Below, in pieces: positions 6,522 through 13,834 of a stretch of DNA of 13,835 bases. Position 1 is the stretch's first letter. Each line of letters opens with the position of its first letter. The notes beneath the pieces were generated by a model that was not told the DNA's origin, searched no databases, and worked only from the letters and a program-made list of their open reading frames with translations. The position numbers were made by a program, and so were the translations under genes. Source of the stretch: Coriobacteriales bacterium (lineage in GTDB: Bacteria > Actinomycetota > Coriobacteriia > Coriobacteriales > UBA8131); contig JAIRZP010000244.1 in the NCBI GenBank assembly GCA_031267175.1, positions 1 to 13,835 on the forward strand. Reading direction: 5' to 3'.

Positions 6522-9461
6522 TTAGCCGTAGGCACGCAGGGTCTCCAGGTCGAGTACGTCATCCACCAGAACCTCGCGGGGCTTGGAGCCATTGGGCGGG
6601 CCAACGACACCCTTCATCTCCAGCATATCCATGATGCGGCCGGCACGGGCATAGCCTACCTTGAGCCTCCGCTGCAGGGTGGAAGTAGAGCCGAGTTGAG
6701 AACTCACCACGATCTCAGCCGCCTCCCAGATAAGCGGGTCGTCGTCACTGATGCCATCTCCGCCCAATCCGCCCGAGACGGCACCGGTACCCGCAGCGGC
6801 AAGCAGTATCTCCTCATGGTAGTCAATCCCGCCCTGTGCGCGCCAATACTCCACGACGGTCTCTATCTCTGACTCGCTCACGAGGCAACCCTGGATGCGC
6901 ACGGGCTTGGAGTATTCCGGCCGTGAGAAGAGCATGTCACCCAGGCCGATGAGATCCTCCGCACCGGGGGTGTCGAGGATAACGCGCGAGTCAATGCCCG
7001 ACGCCACGGTAAAGGCGATGCGGTTGACGATGTTAGCCTTGATGAGGCCGGTGATGACGTTGGTGGAAGGGCGTTGCGTTGCCACAACGAGGTGCAGGCC
7101 AGCGGCACGCGCGAGTTGGGCCAGGCGGCTGATGGCACCTTCGACCTCCTTGCCGTTTATCATCATCAGGTCGGCCAACTCATCTATGACGATGACCAGA
7201 GAAGGCAGCGTGGCGCGCAGGTTTTCCTGCTCAACGGTAATATCCAACTCCTCCTCGCCACTGCTGTCTGCAAACAGCACCGTCTGGACGGAGGCCGCGT
7301 CAAGCTCTCCGGTAGCGTCAGGATCTACGCCTGTGGCAGTGCCTGCTCCGTCAAGGGAGGAAGAATCGCGGGCATCCTCGCCTTGCCGCTGTGTGCGCTC
7401 CAACTCTGCCAGCTTCTTCAGGTTCTCCGCGACCCGTACATTGAACTGCTTGAGGTTCTTGACCGCGTGCTTCTCAAACAGCTTGAGGCGGCGGTCCATC
7501 TCGGCCACGCACCAGGCCAGGGCACTGGCCGCCTGTCCGGCATCGGTGACCACCGGCACATACAGGTGGGGAATGCCGTTATAGAGCGTGAGTTCAACCC
7601 GCTTGGGGTCGATCATTATCATGCGCACCTCGTCGGGCGTCGTGCGCATGAGCAGCGACATGATGATGGAGTTGATGGCCACGGACTTGCCCGAGCCGGT
7701 GGTTCCGCCGATAAGCAGATGGGGCATGGAGGCCAGATCCGCAACGATGGACTCCCCTTCCACGTCCTTGCCTATGGCCAGAGCCAGTGTGGAGTCGCGC
7801 GCCGAGTCGAGCACATCGCCGAGGAGCACCTCGTTGCGGGCGGCGTTGGGTATCTCTATGCCCACGAGCGAAGTGCCCGGTATGGGGGCGACGATGCGGA
7901 TGGCCTGGGCAGCCAGCGCCAGTTGTATGTCGCTTTGCAGCGCGGTGACACGGTTGAGGCGCACGCCCTCACCCAGACTGACCTTGTAGAGCGTGACGGT
8001 GGGCCCGGCTATCCAACCCACGACCTCTCCGTCTACACGAAACTCCTCCAGCGTCTCCTGCAACCTGTTGGCCGTGGAGCGGAGTTCCGCCGCGCCTGCC
8101 TTGGTATTGGCCTTCTCGCGAGAGATGCGGAGCAGCTTCATGCTGGGCAGCACATAGGCAGATGCCAACATTCCCGCTGGGGAAGAAGAACCGCGCGCTC
8201 CCGCGGATCCTGCGGACTTCCTGCCCCTTCTCCTGGCTGAGCCGGCCGTGTTCGTACCGGCAACAGCAGCGGTACCGCTAGCGTCCTGCGCACGCCTCTC
8301 CTCTTCGTCGGGCATTGGGGCCTCACGGGGCTCATCGCCATCAAGGGCATCGGACGCGTCCCGTTCCCGTGCATTGCGTGGCTTGCCGTCCTCGTCCAGC
8401 AACATGGTCCGCGCCTCGGGGTCAATCTCAGAACCGGCCTTCCACTGCGCAAGGCGGCGGCGCGCTGAGCCGAGCTCTGACAGGCCCGCTACCTCGTCGT
8501 CCTCTGGCGTGTCCAGGCTGGGGCGATAGAGCGTGTGCTCGAGCTGGCCCGCGTCCCTGACGCCGGTGGGTTGCAGCAGGGCAGCTTCTCCAGAAGGCCT
8601 CCCCTGCGCCATCGCGTGGGCCGCAACGCCACCGGGATACGCAGCAGCAGTGCCACCGTTGACCTGCGGGCCCATCTGGTAGGCGCTGCCGCCGTTGGCT
8701 GGGGTAGCGCTCGCTCCCCCCGAAGCGTCATTCTGTACAACGCCCGGCAGCGGTATCCCTTCGCTCTGCCTTCCCGCGCCCTGTATTCCCTTGATTATCC
8801 ACTCCGCGAGTCCGGTGAGGGAGAGGCCGATGAGCACGAGCCCCGCCAGCATGAGCCCGACGAGGAGTATCATGGTGGGCACCTGGCCTACCAGACTGAG
8901 CAGGGCCCAGGCCAACGCGCCGCCCACATAGCCTCCCTGACTGGTGAGTAACGCCGGAGTGAAGATGCGATCGGGATCCGCAACCGCCTGAGGGGTGAGG
9001 GCAGCAAAGACCCCCAGCAACGCGAGATAGATGACTCCGAGGCCCAGGGCCAGGCGAACCGGGGCATTGGTGAGGCGCTTTCGTACAAAAAAGGTAGCCG
9101 CCCAGGCAAGCAGGAGGAATGGGAGCACGAAGGCGCCCTGTCCAAATACCCTGCGGAGCGCATCGGACAGGAACCGGGCACCGATAGCGTCGGAGGGAAG
9201 AGCAACGATGACCAGGAGGACTACGGCCACGATGATAAGGACAAGCCCTGTGAGGTCGTTTTTAACGCGGGTCCCCAGAAGCGGCTTGCTGAGCGGCGGT
9301 GCGGCTTTCTCAGACGGTTTACCGGCTCTGCCAGATTGGCCGTTCTTGCCGTGGCTGGGTTTTTTTCCAGCAGGCGAGCTGGCCCTGCTGCGAGACGAGC
9401 CGATGTTGCCCTTCTTCTGACTGGACGCGTTGGTATTTCTGTTGCGGCCTTGGTTACTCAA
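6522..9461 (-). CDS. ftsK: DNA translocase FtsK (FtsK/SpoIIIE family)
   Basis: FtsK is a septal ATP-driven DNA pump that clears and aligns chromosomes at division. A basic 65-residue N-terminus precedes about four transmembrane segments (residues 70-87, 108-127, 132-155 and 180-220). A long low-complexity linker (about 226-430) leads to the motor, with Walker A GGTTGSGKS (585-593) and Walker B VIVIDELADL (756-765). The gamma winged-helix domain (about 908-970) contains RRLKVGYARAGRIMDMLE, the conserved DNA-reading helix. An acidic insertion of about 60 residues (690-750) lies just before Walker B. The frame is open to 9506, but TTG at 9459-9461 has GGAGG at 7-nt spacing, giving 979 residues. 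It follows the DUF218 gene by 82 nt. Confidence 0.96.
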   Translation of the reverse strand: MSNQGRNRNTNASSQKKGNIGSSRSRASSPAGKKPSHGKNGQSGRAGKPSEKAAPPLSKPLLGTRVKNDLTGLVLIIVAVVLLVIVALPSDAIGARFLSDALRRVFGQGAFVLPFLLLAWAATFFVRKRLTNAPVRLALGLGVIYLALLGVFAALTPQAVADPDRIFTPALLTSQGGYVGGALAWALLSLVGQVPTMILLVGLMLAGLVLIGLSLTGLAEWIIKGIQGAGRQSEGIPLPGVVQNDASGGASATPANGGSAYQMGPQVNGGTAAAYPGGVAAHAMAQGRPSGEAALLQPTGVRDAGQLEHTLYRPSLDTPEDDEVAGLSELGSARRRLAQWKAGSEIDPEARTMLLDEDGKPRNARERDASDALDGDEPREAPMPDEEERRAQDASGTAAVAGTNTAGSARRRGRKSAGSAGARGSSSPAGMLASAYVLPSMKLLRISREKANTKAGAAELRSTANRLQETLEEFRVDGEVVGWIAGPTVTLYKVSLGEGVRLNRVTALQSDIQLALAAQAIRIVAPIPGTSLVGIEIPNAARNEVLLGDVLDSARDSTLALAIGKDVEGESIVADLASMPHLLIGGTTGSGKSVAINSIIMSLLMRTTPDEVRMIMIDPKRVELTLYNGIPHLYVPVVTDAGQAASALAWCVAEMDRRLKLFEKHAVKNLKQFNVRVAENLKKLAELERTQRQGEDARDSSSLDGAGTATGVDPDATGELDAASVQTVLFADSSGEEELDITVEQENLRATLPSLVIVIDELADLMMINGKEVEGAISRLAQLARAAGLHLVVATQRPSTNVITGLIKANIVNRIAFTVASGIDSRVILDTPGAEDLIGLGDMLFSRPEYSKPVRIQGCLVSESEIETVVEYWRAQGGIDYHEEILLAAAGTGAVSGGLGGDGISDDDPLIWEAAEIVVSSQLGSTSTLQRRLKVGYARAGRIMDMLEMKGVVGPPNGSKPREVLVDDVLDLETLRAYG

Positions 9462-9467
9462 AGCATG

Positions 9468-9473
9468 CCCTCC
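9468..9473 (-). promoter_or_regulatory. Ribosome binding site that fixes the ftsK TTG start
   Basis: GGAGGG on the - strand lies just upstream of TTG at 9461 (7 nt from GGAGG). It favours this TTG over the farther TTG (9506) and GTG (9503) codons, which fall in or beside the upstream hairpin and have no such site. Confidence 0.75.
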
Positions 9474-9499
9474 GGTGTGTGTTGTACTGCTGCGTTGTG

Positions 9500-9527
9500 G
9501 CACCAAAAGCCTTGCGGCTTTCAGTGC
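9500..9527 (-). other. 12-bp RNA hairpin with GCAA tetraloop upstream of ftsK
   Basis: Read on the - strand, GCACUGAAAGCC (9527-9516) pairs with GGCUUUUGGUGC (9511-9500) around a GCAA loop, a stable GNRA tetraloop. Ten pairs are Watson-Crick and two are G-U. On the + strand the two G-U positions become A-C mismatches, so the full 12-bp stem can form only in the ftsK-sense transcript. No U-tract follows, so it is unlikely to be a terminator. It may act as an mRNA processing or stability element between the DUF218 and ftsK genes. Confidence 0.6.
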
Positions 9528-9543
9528 TATGGGCTGGTTTCCC

Positions 9544-10695
9544 TCATTCTACCAGATTGAGCAGCCAGTAATACCACCAACCGGGAATTTCGCGCACGAC
9601 ATTAATAAGCGGGTAGCGAGGGTCTTTGTCCGGCACACTCGGCACCGTAACCACGTCCATGCCCTCGGCCAGATAGAGCATCTTTATCCGCGCCAGATGG
9701 TAGAAGTTGCTCACCGTGGCAACCTTGGTGAGACCCGCTGCCTGCAGGGTGGCCACGGTATTCTTTGCGGTCTGCTTGGTGTTGGAGCCCTGCTCGTCGA
9801 TGATAATGTCCTCCGGATCCACCCCGTTTGCTATGGCATAATCCCGCATGACCTGCGCCTCGCTCGTGCCATCCGCGTCGATACCCCCGCTCATCACCAG
9901 CAGAGGTGCGTAGCCGTCCTTATAAAACCGAATCGCCGTGTCCAGGCGGTCCTGCAAAACCGGCGACGGCGTTCCGTTGGGGTAAACCTGTGCGCCGAGC
10001 ACCACGGCAGCATCCACCGGCACTCGGTAGTCCGTGGTGCCAAAACAGTGCATCTGCCCCACGGGAAAGAGCAAGCCCGTACAGAGCAGGCCGGCTGCCA
10101 TGACCACAGCTGTCCAGGGCTTGCCCGGCCTTTGCGCTGCCGGAAGATAGGTGGCTCCCAGCAACACACTGAGGAGGATGCAGAGCATGCCAAGACCTAC
10201 GAAGAAGGAAAACGGCAGGGGGAACCCGAGGATGATAGTGCCCTCCCCAGCCGCGGTGTAGACGTACACGGTATTGATAACTGCCGTAAAGAGTCCCACG
10301 AAAACCGGCACGGCCACGAGCAGGCGAACACCGATACGCTGGGGCAGATGGAAGGCGAAGAACCCGAGGGAGAGAGTAAGGGCCAGCTGTTCAAGGCCCG
10401 AAACAGCACTGGGAAGAAAGCTGAAGTCCATCCACCAGGCATTCTGGTTATAGGCAGTATTGAGCAGCGTGGCGCCGAGCGAGAGCAGCGAATAGAGGGC
10501 AAGAAACAGGGCGAGGCCTCGCGACAGACTCACGAACAGCCATGTGAGCCTCGGCGTTCTCCGACGCGTGGAGCCTGTCAGCCCTTCCGTGGCCGCGTCA
10601 CTGCTCGGGGCGTTTGACAGGGAGGCGTTGCTGGCGTTCATCGCTCGGGCGCTGCTCGCCACACCATAACCGCTCGCTGCCATGCCGACATCCAT
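9544..10695 (-). CDS. DUF218 (YdcF/ElyC/SanA-like) membrane protein
   Basis: A 383-residue protein whose Ala/Ser-rich N-terminus is followed by about five hydrophobic segments (near residues 50-74, 100-117, 124-146, 157-183 and 193-214). A C-terminal DUF218 domain follows from about 227. Its signature pieces are DAAVVLGAQVYPNG (228 onward), RLDTAIRFYKDG, a short VMSGG and EQGSNTKQTAKNT (near 301-313). Related ElyC and SanA proteins affect the envelope and peptidoglycan precursor metabolism in enterobacteria; the substrate is unknown here. The ATG at 10693-10695 overlaps the upstream TGA (TGATG), so translation is probably coupled. The longer frame to 10764 would overlap the previous gene by 70 bp and is rejected. 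The stop is 82 nt before ftsK. Confidence 0.87.
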   Translation of the reverse strand: MDVGMAASGYGVASSARAMNASNASLSNAPSSDAATEGLTGSTRRRTPRLTWLFVSLSRGLALFLALYSLLSLGATLLNTAYNQNAWWMDFSFLPSAVSGLEQLALTLSLGFFAFHLPQRIGVRLLVAVPVFVGLFTAVINTVYVYTAAGEGTIILGFPLPFSFFVGLGMLCILLSVLLGATYLPAAQRPGKPWTAVVMAAGLLCTGLLFPVGQMHCFGTTDYRVPVDAAVVLGAQVYPNGTPSPVLQDRLDTAIRFYKDGYAPLLVMSGGIDADGTSEAQVMRDYAIANGVDPEDIIIDEQGSNTKQTAKNTVATLQAAGLTKVATVSNFYHLARIKMLYLAEGMDVVTVPSVPDKDPRYPLINVVREIPGWWYYWLLNLVE

Positions 10696-11966
10696 CACGT
10701 CGCTGCCTTCTCGGCCTCCCGTTGCTCGCGTGCCAGGACCGCGTTCATGGCAGCAATCGCGCACTCCACCATGTCGTCGTCGGGAGGGTTCGTGGTAAGC
10801 CGCTGCATCTGGAGGCCTGGCCAGAGCACGACTTTGACCAGGGGATTATCCGGTCGGTTGCCGGCCCACTTGACGGTGAACTCATAGGAAAGCCCCGCAA
10901 TCAGCGGAAGCAGGATGATGCGGCTCAGAATGACCAGGCCGAGCCGCAGGGCCTCATTCTGGATACCCAGCCCGTCGATGAGCCAGTTGACAGGGACAAG
11001 GGTAAAGACCAGGATGGCGATTATCATGGTCATGAGCATGAAGGCCGTTCCGCAGCGTACATGGAGGCTCGGGAAGGTCTGGGCATTGACCACCGTGAGC
11101 TCGCGCCCCCGCTCATAGCAGTGAATCGTGCGGTGCTCGGCCCCGTGATAGCCAAACATGCGCCGGATGTCGGGGAGGCGGCCAATGAGAAAGATGTACG
11201 CGATGAAGATTGCCACGCGCAAGACGCCGTCAACCAGGTTCCAGAGCAGCGTCTTTTCGCCGTAATCGCCCACCAGGAGGTTGGTGACCACGGCAGGCAC
11301 GACAATGAAGATGGCAACGCCCAGAAGCACGCCCACTATCATTGAGATGGTCATGACAGACTTGGGGAGGGCGGCGTCTTCGACCTTGACCTCCTCGGCT
11401 GCGAACTCCTCGACCGCCTGCTCAGCGGCCTCTTCCTCGACTTCTTCCTCAACTGCCTGCTCAGAAGGCTCAGCCTCGACAGGCGGCTCGACAGCATGTG
11501 GCAGGATGGTTTCGGTGGGGGCAGCAAGCGGCGGTAAGGCAGATGCGACAGCGGACTGCTGCAAGACGGGTGTGAGCTGCTCAGACTCGGCGGTCTGTTC
11601 CTCCGCCTCTTCCTCATCCGGCTCCTCATACTCTTCATACGCATGGTTCGCGGCTATCTCGAGGGCCTTGTAGCCCAGGGCCAGAGACTCCACCATGGCG
11701 GTACAGCCGCGCACCACCGGCTTATACATCCAGGAGTTTTTGTCCCTGCCGCTGGCGAGATCGTGCTCTTCAACATAGATGGAACCGTTGGGCTTGCGCA
11801 CGGCCAGCGCCCAGTTATAGCGGCCACGCATCATAATGCCTTCGATAAGCGCCTGGCCGCCTACGTGGGTACGGCAGACCAAATCGCTTTCATCAAAGAC
11901 AGAGGATACCTTCTCCCTCTGTGCGTCGTCGCTGTCGATGCCCTGTGTGTAGGCCTGTTCGCTCAA
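10695..11966 (-). CDS. DUF1385 (YqhQ-like) membrane protein with acidic insertion
   Basis: The 423-residue product has the DUF1385 hallmarks. GGQALIEGIMMRG is at residues 36-48, transmembrane segments lie near 204-230 and 246-262, GYHGAEHRTIHCYE is at 272-285 and HVRCGTAF at 302-309. Further hydrophobic helices lie at 310-332 and 342-360, and PGLQMQRLTT at 383-392. The clustered His, Cys and Glu residues suggest metal binding, but no reaction is established for the family. Between residues 111 and 198 lies a Glu/Ala/Pro-rich block not typical of the family. The TTG start (11964-11966) overlaps the thyX stop by 4 nt (TTGA). DUF1385 genes often sit near rpmE in Firmicutes; the prfA and prmC genes commonly found there are absent here. 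Confidence 0.9.
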   Translation of the reverse strand: MSEQAYTQGIDSDDAQREKVSSVFDESDLVCRTHVGGQALIEGIMMRGRYNWALAVRKPNGSIYVEEHDLASGRDKNSWMYKPVVRGCTAMVESLALGYKALEIAANHAYEEYEEPDEEEAEEQTAESEQLTPVLQQSAVASALPPLAAPTETILPHAVEPPVEAEPSEQAVEEEVEEEAAEQAVEEFAAEEVKVEDAALPKSVMTISMIVGVLLGVAIFIVVPAVVTNLLVGDYGEKTLLWNLVDGVLRVAIFIAYIFLIGRLPDIRRMFGYHGAEHRTIHCYERGRELTVVNAQTFPSLHVRCGTAFMLMTMIIAILVFTLVPVNWLIDGLGIQNEALRLGLVILSRIILLPLIAGLSYEFTVKWAGNRPDNPLVKVVLWPGLQMQRLTTNPPDDDMVECAIAAMNAVLAREQREAEKAAT

Positions 11967-12643
11967 GCGCGTACCACTTTCTCAAAAGGCGTGCCACAGC
12001 TCATCGTGCCCTCCGGACAGGGGCCGCGGCGACACGGCGCACCGGCATCCATGAAGATATAGGGTGCCGTGGGCTCTGCCAGCTCCAACATCCTGCTCCC
12101 CAGTTCCTGTATCTCCCACTGGGCCCTTCTGCAGCAGCGCAGCTCAAAGAAATGCAGCAACTCGCGGATATTCATCGTTACCACTATCTTGGTAGTGCAG
12201 GCATTGGGGAGCACATAACGGGCGTCCTCGGCGGGCACTCCGGCGTCCAGCAGGTCCTGATAGGCGTTATAGGCCGCGTCAATTGCGGTATGAAAGACGG
12301 CAGCCAGGCTTGGATCCTCACCGATAGTCTGTGGCACGACGACCTCGGGCTCGCCGCTCAGGGTGACATAACGCTGGCTCTGCTGATTAAAGCTCGCTAT
12401 GCGATGGCGTACCAATTGATGCGTCAGAGCCCTGCTTACCCCATCAACGGCAAAGCTATAGCTGGCGTGCTCCAGAGCCGAAAAATGCCCGGAGTTCATG
12501 ATGACTCGGAGAATCTTCTGTACCTGCTCAGCGCTCATGCTCTCCCTGAGCTCTGCGGCACCAACGGGCGCATAGCACAGCCGCGCAGCCGTAGCAACGG
12601 CACGCTCCGGATCCTGAGTATGATACAGCAACGATACCTGCAT
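11963..12643 (-). CDS. thyX: Flavin-dependent thymidylate synthase ThyX
   Basis: ThyX makes dTMP from dUMP using methylene-tetrahydrofolate, NADPH and FAD, replacing ThyA. The 226-residue product contains the diagnostic RHR-x7-S motif (Arg79-His80-Arg81 to Ser89). It also has the conserved SALEHASYSF (55-64), EDARYVLPNA (139-148) and CRRAQWEI (171-178). The C-terminus has three cysteines (204, 209 and 216), which I recall from other ThyX proteins and which may bind metal. The ATG at 12641-12643 has AGAGGGG at 6-nt spacing. It follows rpmE by 56 nt and its stop overlaps the DUF1385 start. Nucleotide synthesis is thus transcribed with ribosome and division genes. Confidence 0.97.
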   Translation of the reverse strand: MQVSLLYHTQDPERAVATAARLCYAPVGAAELRESMSAEQVQKILRVIMNSGHFSALEHASYSFAVDGVSRALTHQLVRHRIASFNQQSQRYVTLSGEPEVVVPQTIGEDPSLAAVFHTAIDAAYNAYQDLLDAGVPAEDARYVLPNACTTKIVVTMNIRELLHFFELRCCRRAQWEIQELGSRMLELAEPTAPYIFMDAGAPCRRGPCPEGTMSCGTPFEKVVRA

Positions 12644-12699
12644 CAGGCACCCCTCTCGGTCAGTCTCAGGATACTGGTTGCATCCTGTTTGGGCGTTGA

Positions 12700-13254
12700 T
12701 TACCCGGCAGCTTCCTCTGGTGTGGAGTCAGCGGGAGCGACGGGAGTCTCAGCGGCGGGAGTCTCTACGGTCTGGACAGCCTCGCCTGCGATCTCAGTCT
12801 TGGCTGATGCCTCGTCGGTTGCAGGAGCTGCATCGCTGGTCCCGGTCTTTTCGCTGGCCTCGATCTCAGCAGCTTTGGCAGCCTTGGCCTCAGCTTTGGC
12901 CTCAGCCTTGGCGGCCTTTTCGGCGTAGCGTGCAGCGTTGGCGGCCTTCTTGGCGGCCTTCTCCTCGCGGGCGGCGTTGGCAGCGGCAGTGGCGGCTTCT
13001 CCCGCGGCGGCCTTCTCGGCTTTACGGGCAGCTTCGCGCTCAGAAACAGCCGTGGCCGCGGAACCGTACTTGTTCGCAAAACGCTGTACGCGTCCGCCGG
13101 TGTCAACAAACTTCTGCTGCCCCGTATAGAAGGGATGACAGACATTGCACAACTCTACGCGCAACTCAGGCTTGGTAGCGCGGGTCTTGAAGCTGTTGCC
13201 GCACGAACAGCGCACGGTAGCCTCAACATATTCGGGGTGAAGTCCCTTTTTCAT
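12700..13254 (-). CDS. rpmE: Ribosomal protein bL31 with a long Ala/Lys/Glu-rich C-terminal extension
   Basis: Residues 1-66 are a standard zinc-containing bL31: MKKGLHPEYVEATVRCSCGN, the paired cysteines Cys16/Cys18 and Cys36/Cys39, and HPFYTGQQKFVDTGGRVQRF. bL31 sits on the 50S central protuberance and forms an intersubunit bridge. Most family members end near residue 66-90. Here 118 more residues follow: a charged Ala/Lys/Glu block (71-133) predicted to be helical and histone-H1-like, then an acidic Pro/Thr tail. The frame is intact and codon use stays GC-rich, so this is not an obvious frameshift. The ATG at 13252-13254 follows AAAGGAG at 5-nt spacing. A structured leader lies upstream; thyX follows after 56 nt. 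Confidence 0.95.
   Translation of the reverse strand: MKKGLHPEYVEATVRCSCGNSFKTRATKPELRVELCNVCHPFYTGQQKFVDTGGRVQRFANKYGSAATAVSEREAARKAEKAAAGEAATAAANAAREEKAAKKAANAARYAEKAAKAEAKAEAKAAKAAEIEASEKTGTSDAAPATDEASAKTEIAGEAVQTVETPAAETPVAPADSTPEEAAG
12852..13032 (-). repeat. Low-complexity Ala/Lys/Glu coding repeat in the rpmE tail
   Basis: This stretch encodes residues 75-135 of bL31, an imperfect series of short Ala-Lys-Ala-Glu units. At the DNA level it contains near-tandem 12-bp units, for example CCTCAGCTTTGG (12888-12899) and CCTCAGCCTTGG (12900-12911), plus many GGC(C/A)TT-type words. Slippage or unequal recombination could change its length between strains. Confidence 0.7.
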
Positions 13255-13319
13255 TCATTCTCCTTTGTAATGCCCTGGTTTCCAAGCAGGGCGGGTGCCC
13301 TATGCACCGGATAGCAAAC
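13255..13319 (-). ncRNA. Candidate rpmE (L31) leader RNA with two hairpins
   Basis: The ~65-nt predicted 5' leader contains two stems on the - strand. The first is GGTGC/GCACC (13304-13308 with 13294-13298, 5-nt loop). The second is GCCCTG/CAGGGC (13287-13292 with 13272-13277, 9-nt loop), ending a few nt before the Shine-Dalgarno site. Ribosomal-protein leaders upstream of rpmE, including a Coriobacteria-specific class as I recall, have been described by comparative genomics. Inference: L31 or another ligand binds this RNA to control translation of its own gene. The class match was not tested. Confidence 0.5.
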
Positions 13320-13325
13320 CGTGTA

Positions 13326-13334
13326 AGTCTACCA
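13326..13334 (-). promoter_or_regulatory. Possible extended -10 promoter of rpmE
   Basis: On the - strand TGG precedes TAGACT (13331-13326), giving an extended -10 element. Transcription would start near 13319, just before the two leader hairpins. No good -35 box lies 16-18 bp upstream (AGATGT at 17 bp). This could be the promoter for the whole - strand cluster. Confidence 0.4.
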
Positions 13335-13374
13335 CATCTTTGCCCAAAACATCTGTCGAGTTGGAAACACTGGG

Positions 13375-13401
13375 AAAAACATCCTGAGGCGATCGGAGGA
13401 T
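13375..13401 (-). terminator. Weak candidate intrinsic terminator of the right-edge gene
   Basis: Just after the TAG at 13406, ATCCT (13401-13397) can pair with AGGAT (13385-13381) around an 11-nt loop, followed by G and five T (13379-13375) on the - strand. The stem is only 5 bp and not GC-rich, so the call is tentative. If real, it separates this gene from the rpmE cluster. Confidence 0.4.
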
Positions 13402-13405
13402 AACG

Positions 13406-13834
13406 CTATACCGGCGCATCAATTACCAAGTGATAGACCTCGTAATCGGCGTTTTGGTTGTAGCTGCCGCTTTGCTTGAGCGCAGTTTCGAAGGTAACCC
13501 GGTTGGACCCCTCTGGCACATTCAGTCGGTCTATCTTCCACGTAATCAAGATCATAGGCTTACCCAGGGCAGTTCCTTCTGGAAAATAATAGAGCACGAA
13601 CCCATCAGCAGTAAAAACGCTGGATCCTGTCTGGCCCAAGATAGAGAATATCCAGTAACCGCCGTTGCTGGAATACCCCTTGGACTCTTCTCCGAGCAAG
13701 GAAAAGACCTGGTTGTTATAGCCAGCGGCAGTATTAGTTGCCCTATTCGACAGAGTGTTAAAGCGCCAGAGAGTGGTGCCAGAAGGAGTAAGTCCGACTT
13801 CACCTCCTTGCGCATACTGGTAAGCAGCAGCACG
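13406..13834 (-). CDS. 3' part of an unrecognised protein gene (5' end outside the window)
   Basis: The - strand frame is open from the right edge to a TAG at 13406-13408, giving 142 residues of a 5'-truncated protein. A TTG at 13697-13699 could be called as a start, but the frame is open well before it and lacks a good Shine-Dalgarno site, so the longer reading is preferred. The translation is rich in Gly, Ser, Asn, Tyr and aromatic residues (for example YSSNGGYWIFSILGQTGSSV, then FTADGFVLYYFPEGTALG). It ends in alternating strand-like segments, as in surface or secreted beta-rich domains. I do not recognise the family. A 120-bp sample is about 52% GC by hand count, lower than the neighbouring core genes. 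Confidence 0.6.
   Translation of the reverse strand, partial: RAAAYQYAQGGEVGLTPSGTTLWRFNTLSNRATNTAAGYNNQVFSLLGEESKGYSSNGGYWIFSILGQTGSSVFTADGFVLYYFPEGTALGKPMILITWKIDRLNVPEGSNRVTFETALKQSGSYNQNADYEVYHLVIDAPV

Noticed and set aside
7074..8240. Long + strand open frame (388 residues) opposite ftsK.
   Set aside because: Antisense to highly conserved FtsK motor motifs in GC-rich DNA, where long shadow frames are common; the His/Gln/Arg-rich translation resembles no protein family.
9430..10617. Long + strand open frame (395 residues) opposite the DUF218 gene.
   Set aside because: Antisense to a recognisable DUF218 domain; composition is His/Arg/Glu-rich, typical of a shadow frame.
12667..12687. CAGGAT/ATCCTG inverted repeat with 9-nt loop between rpmE and thyX.
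   Set aside because: Only 6 bp with no T-tract on either side; too weak to call a terminator, though it could cause partial attenuation.
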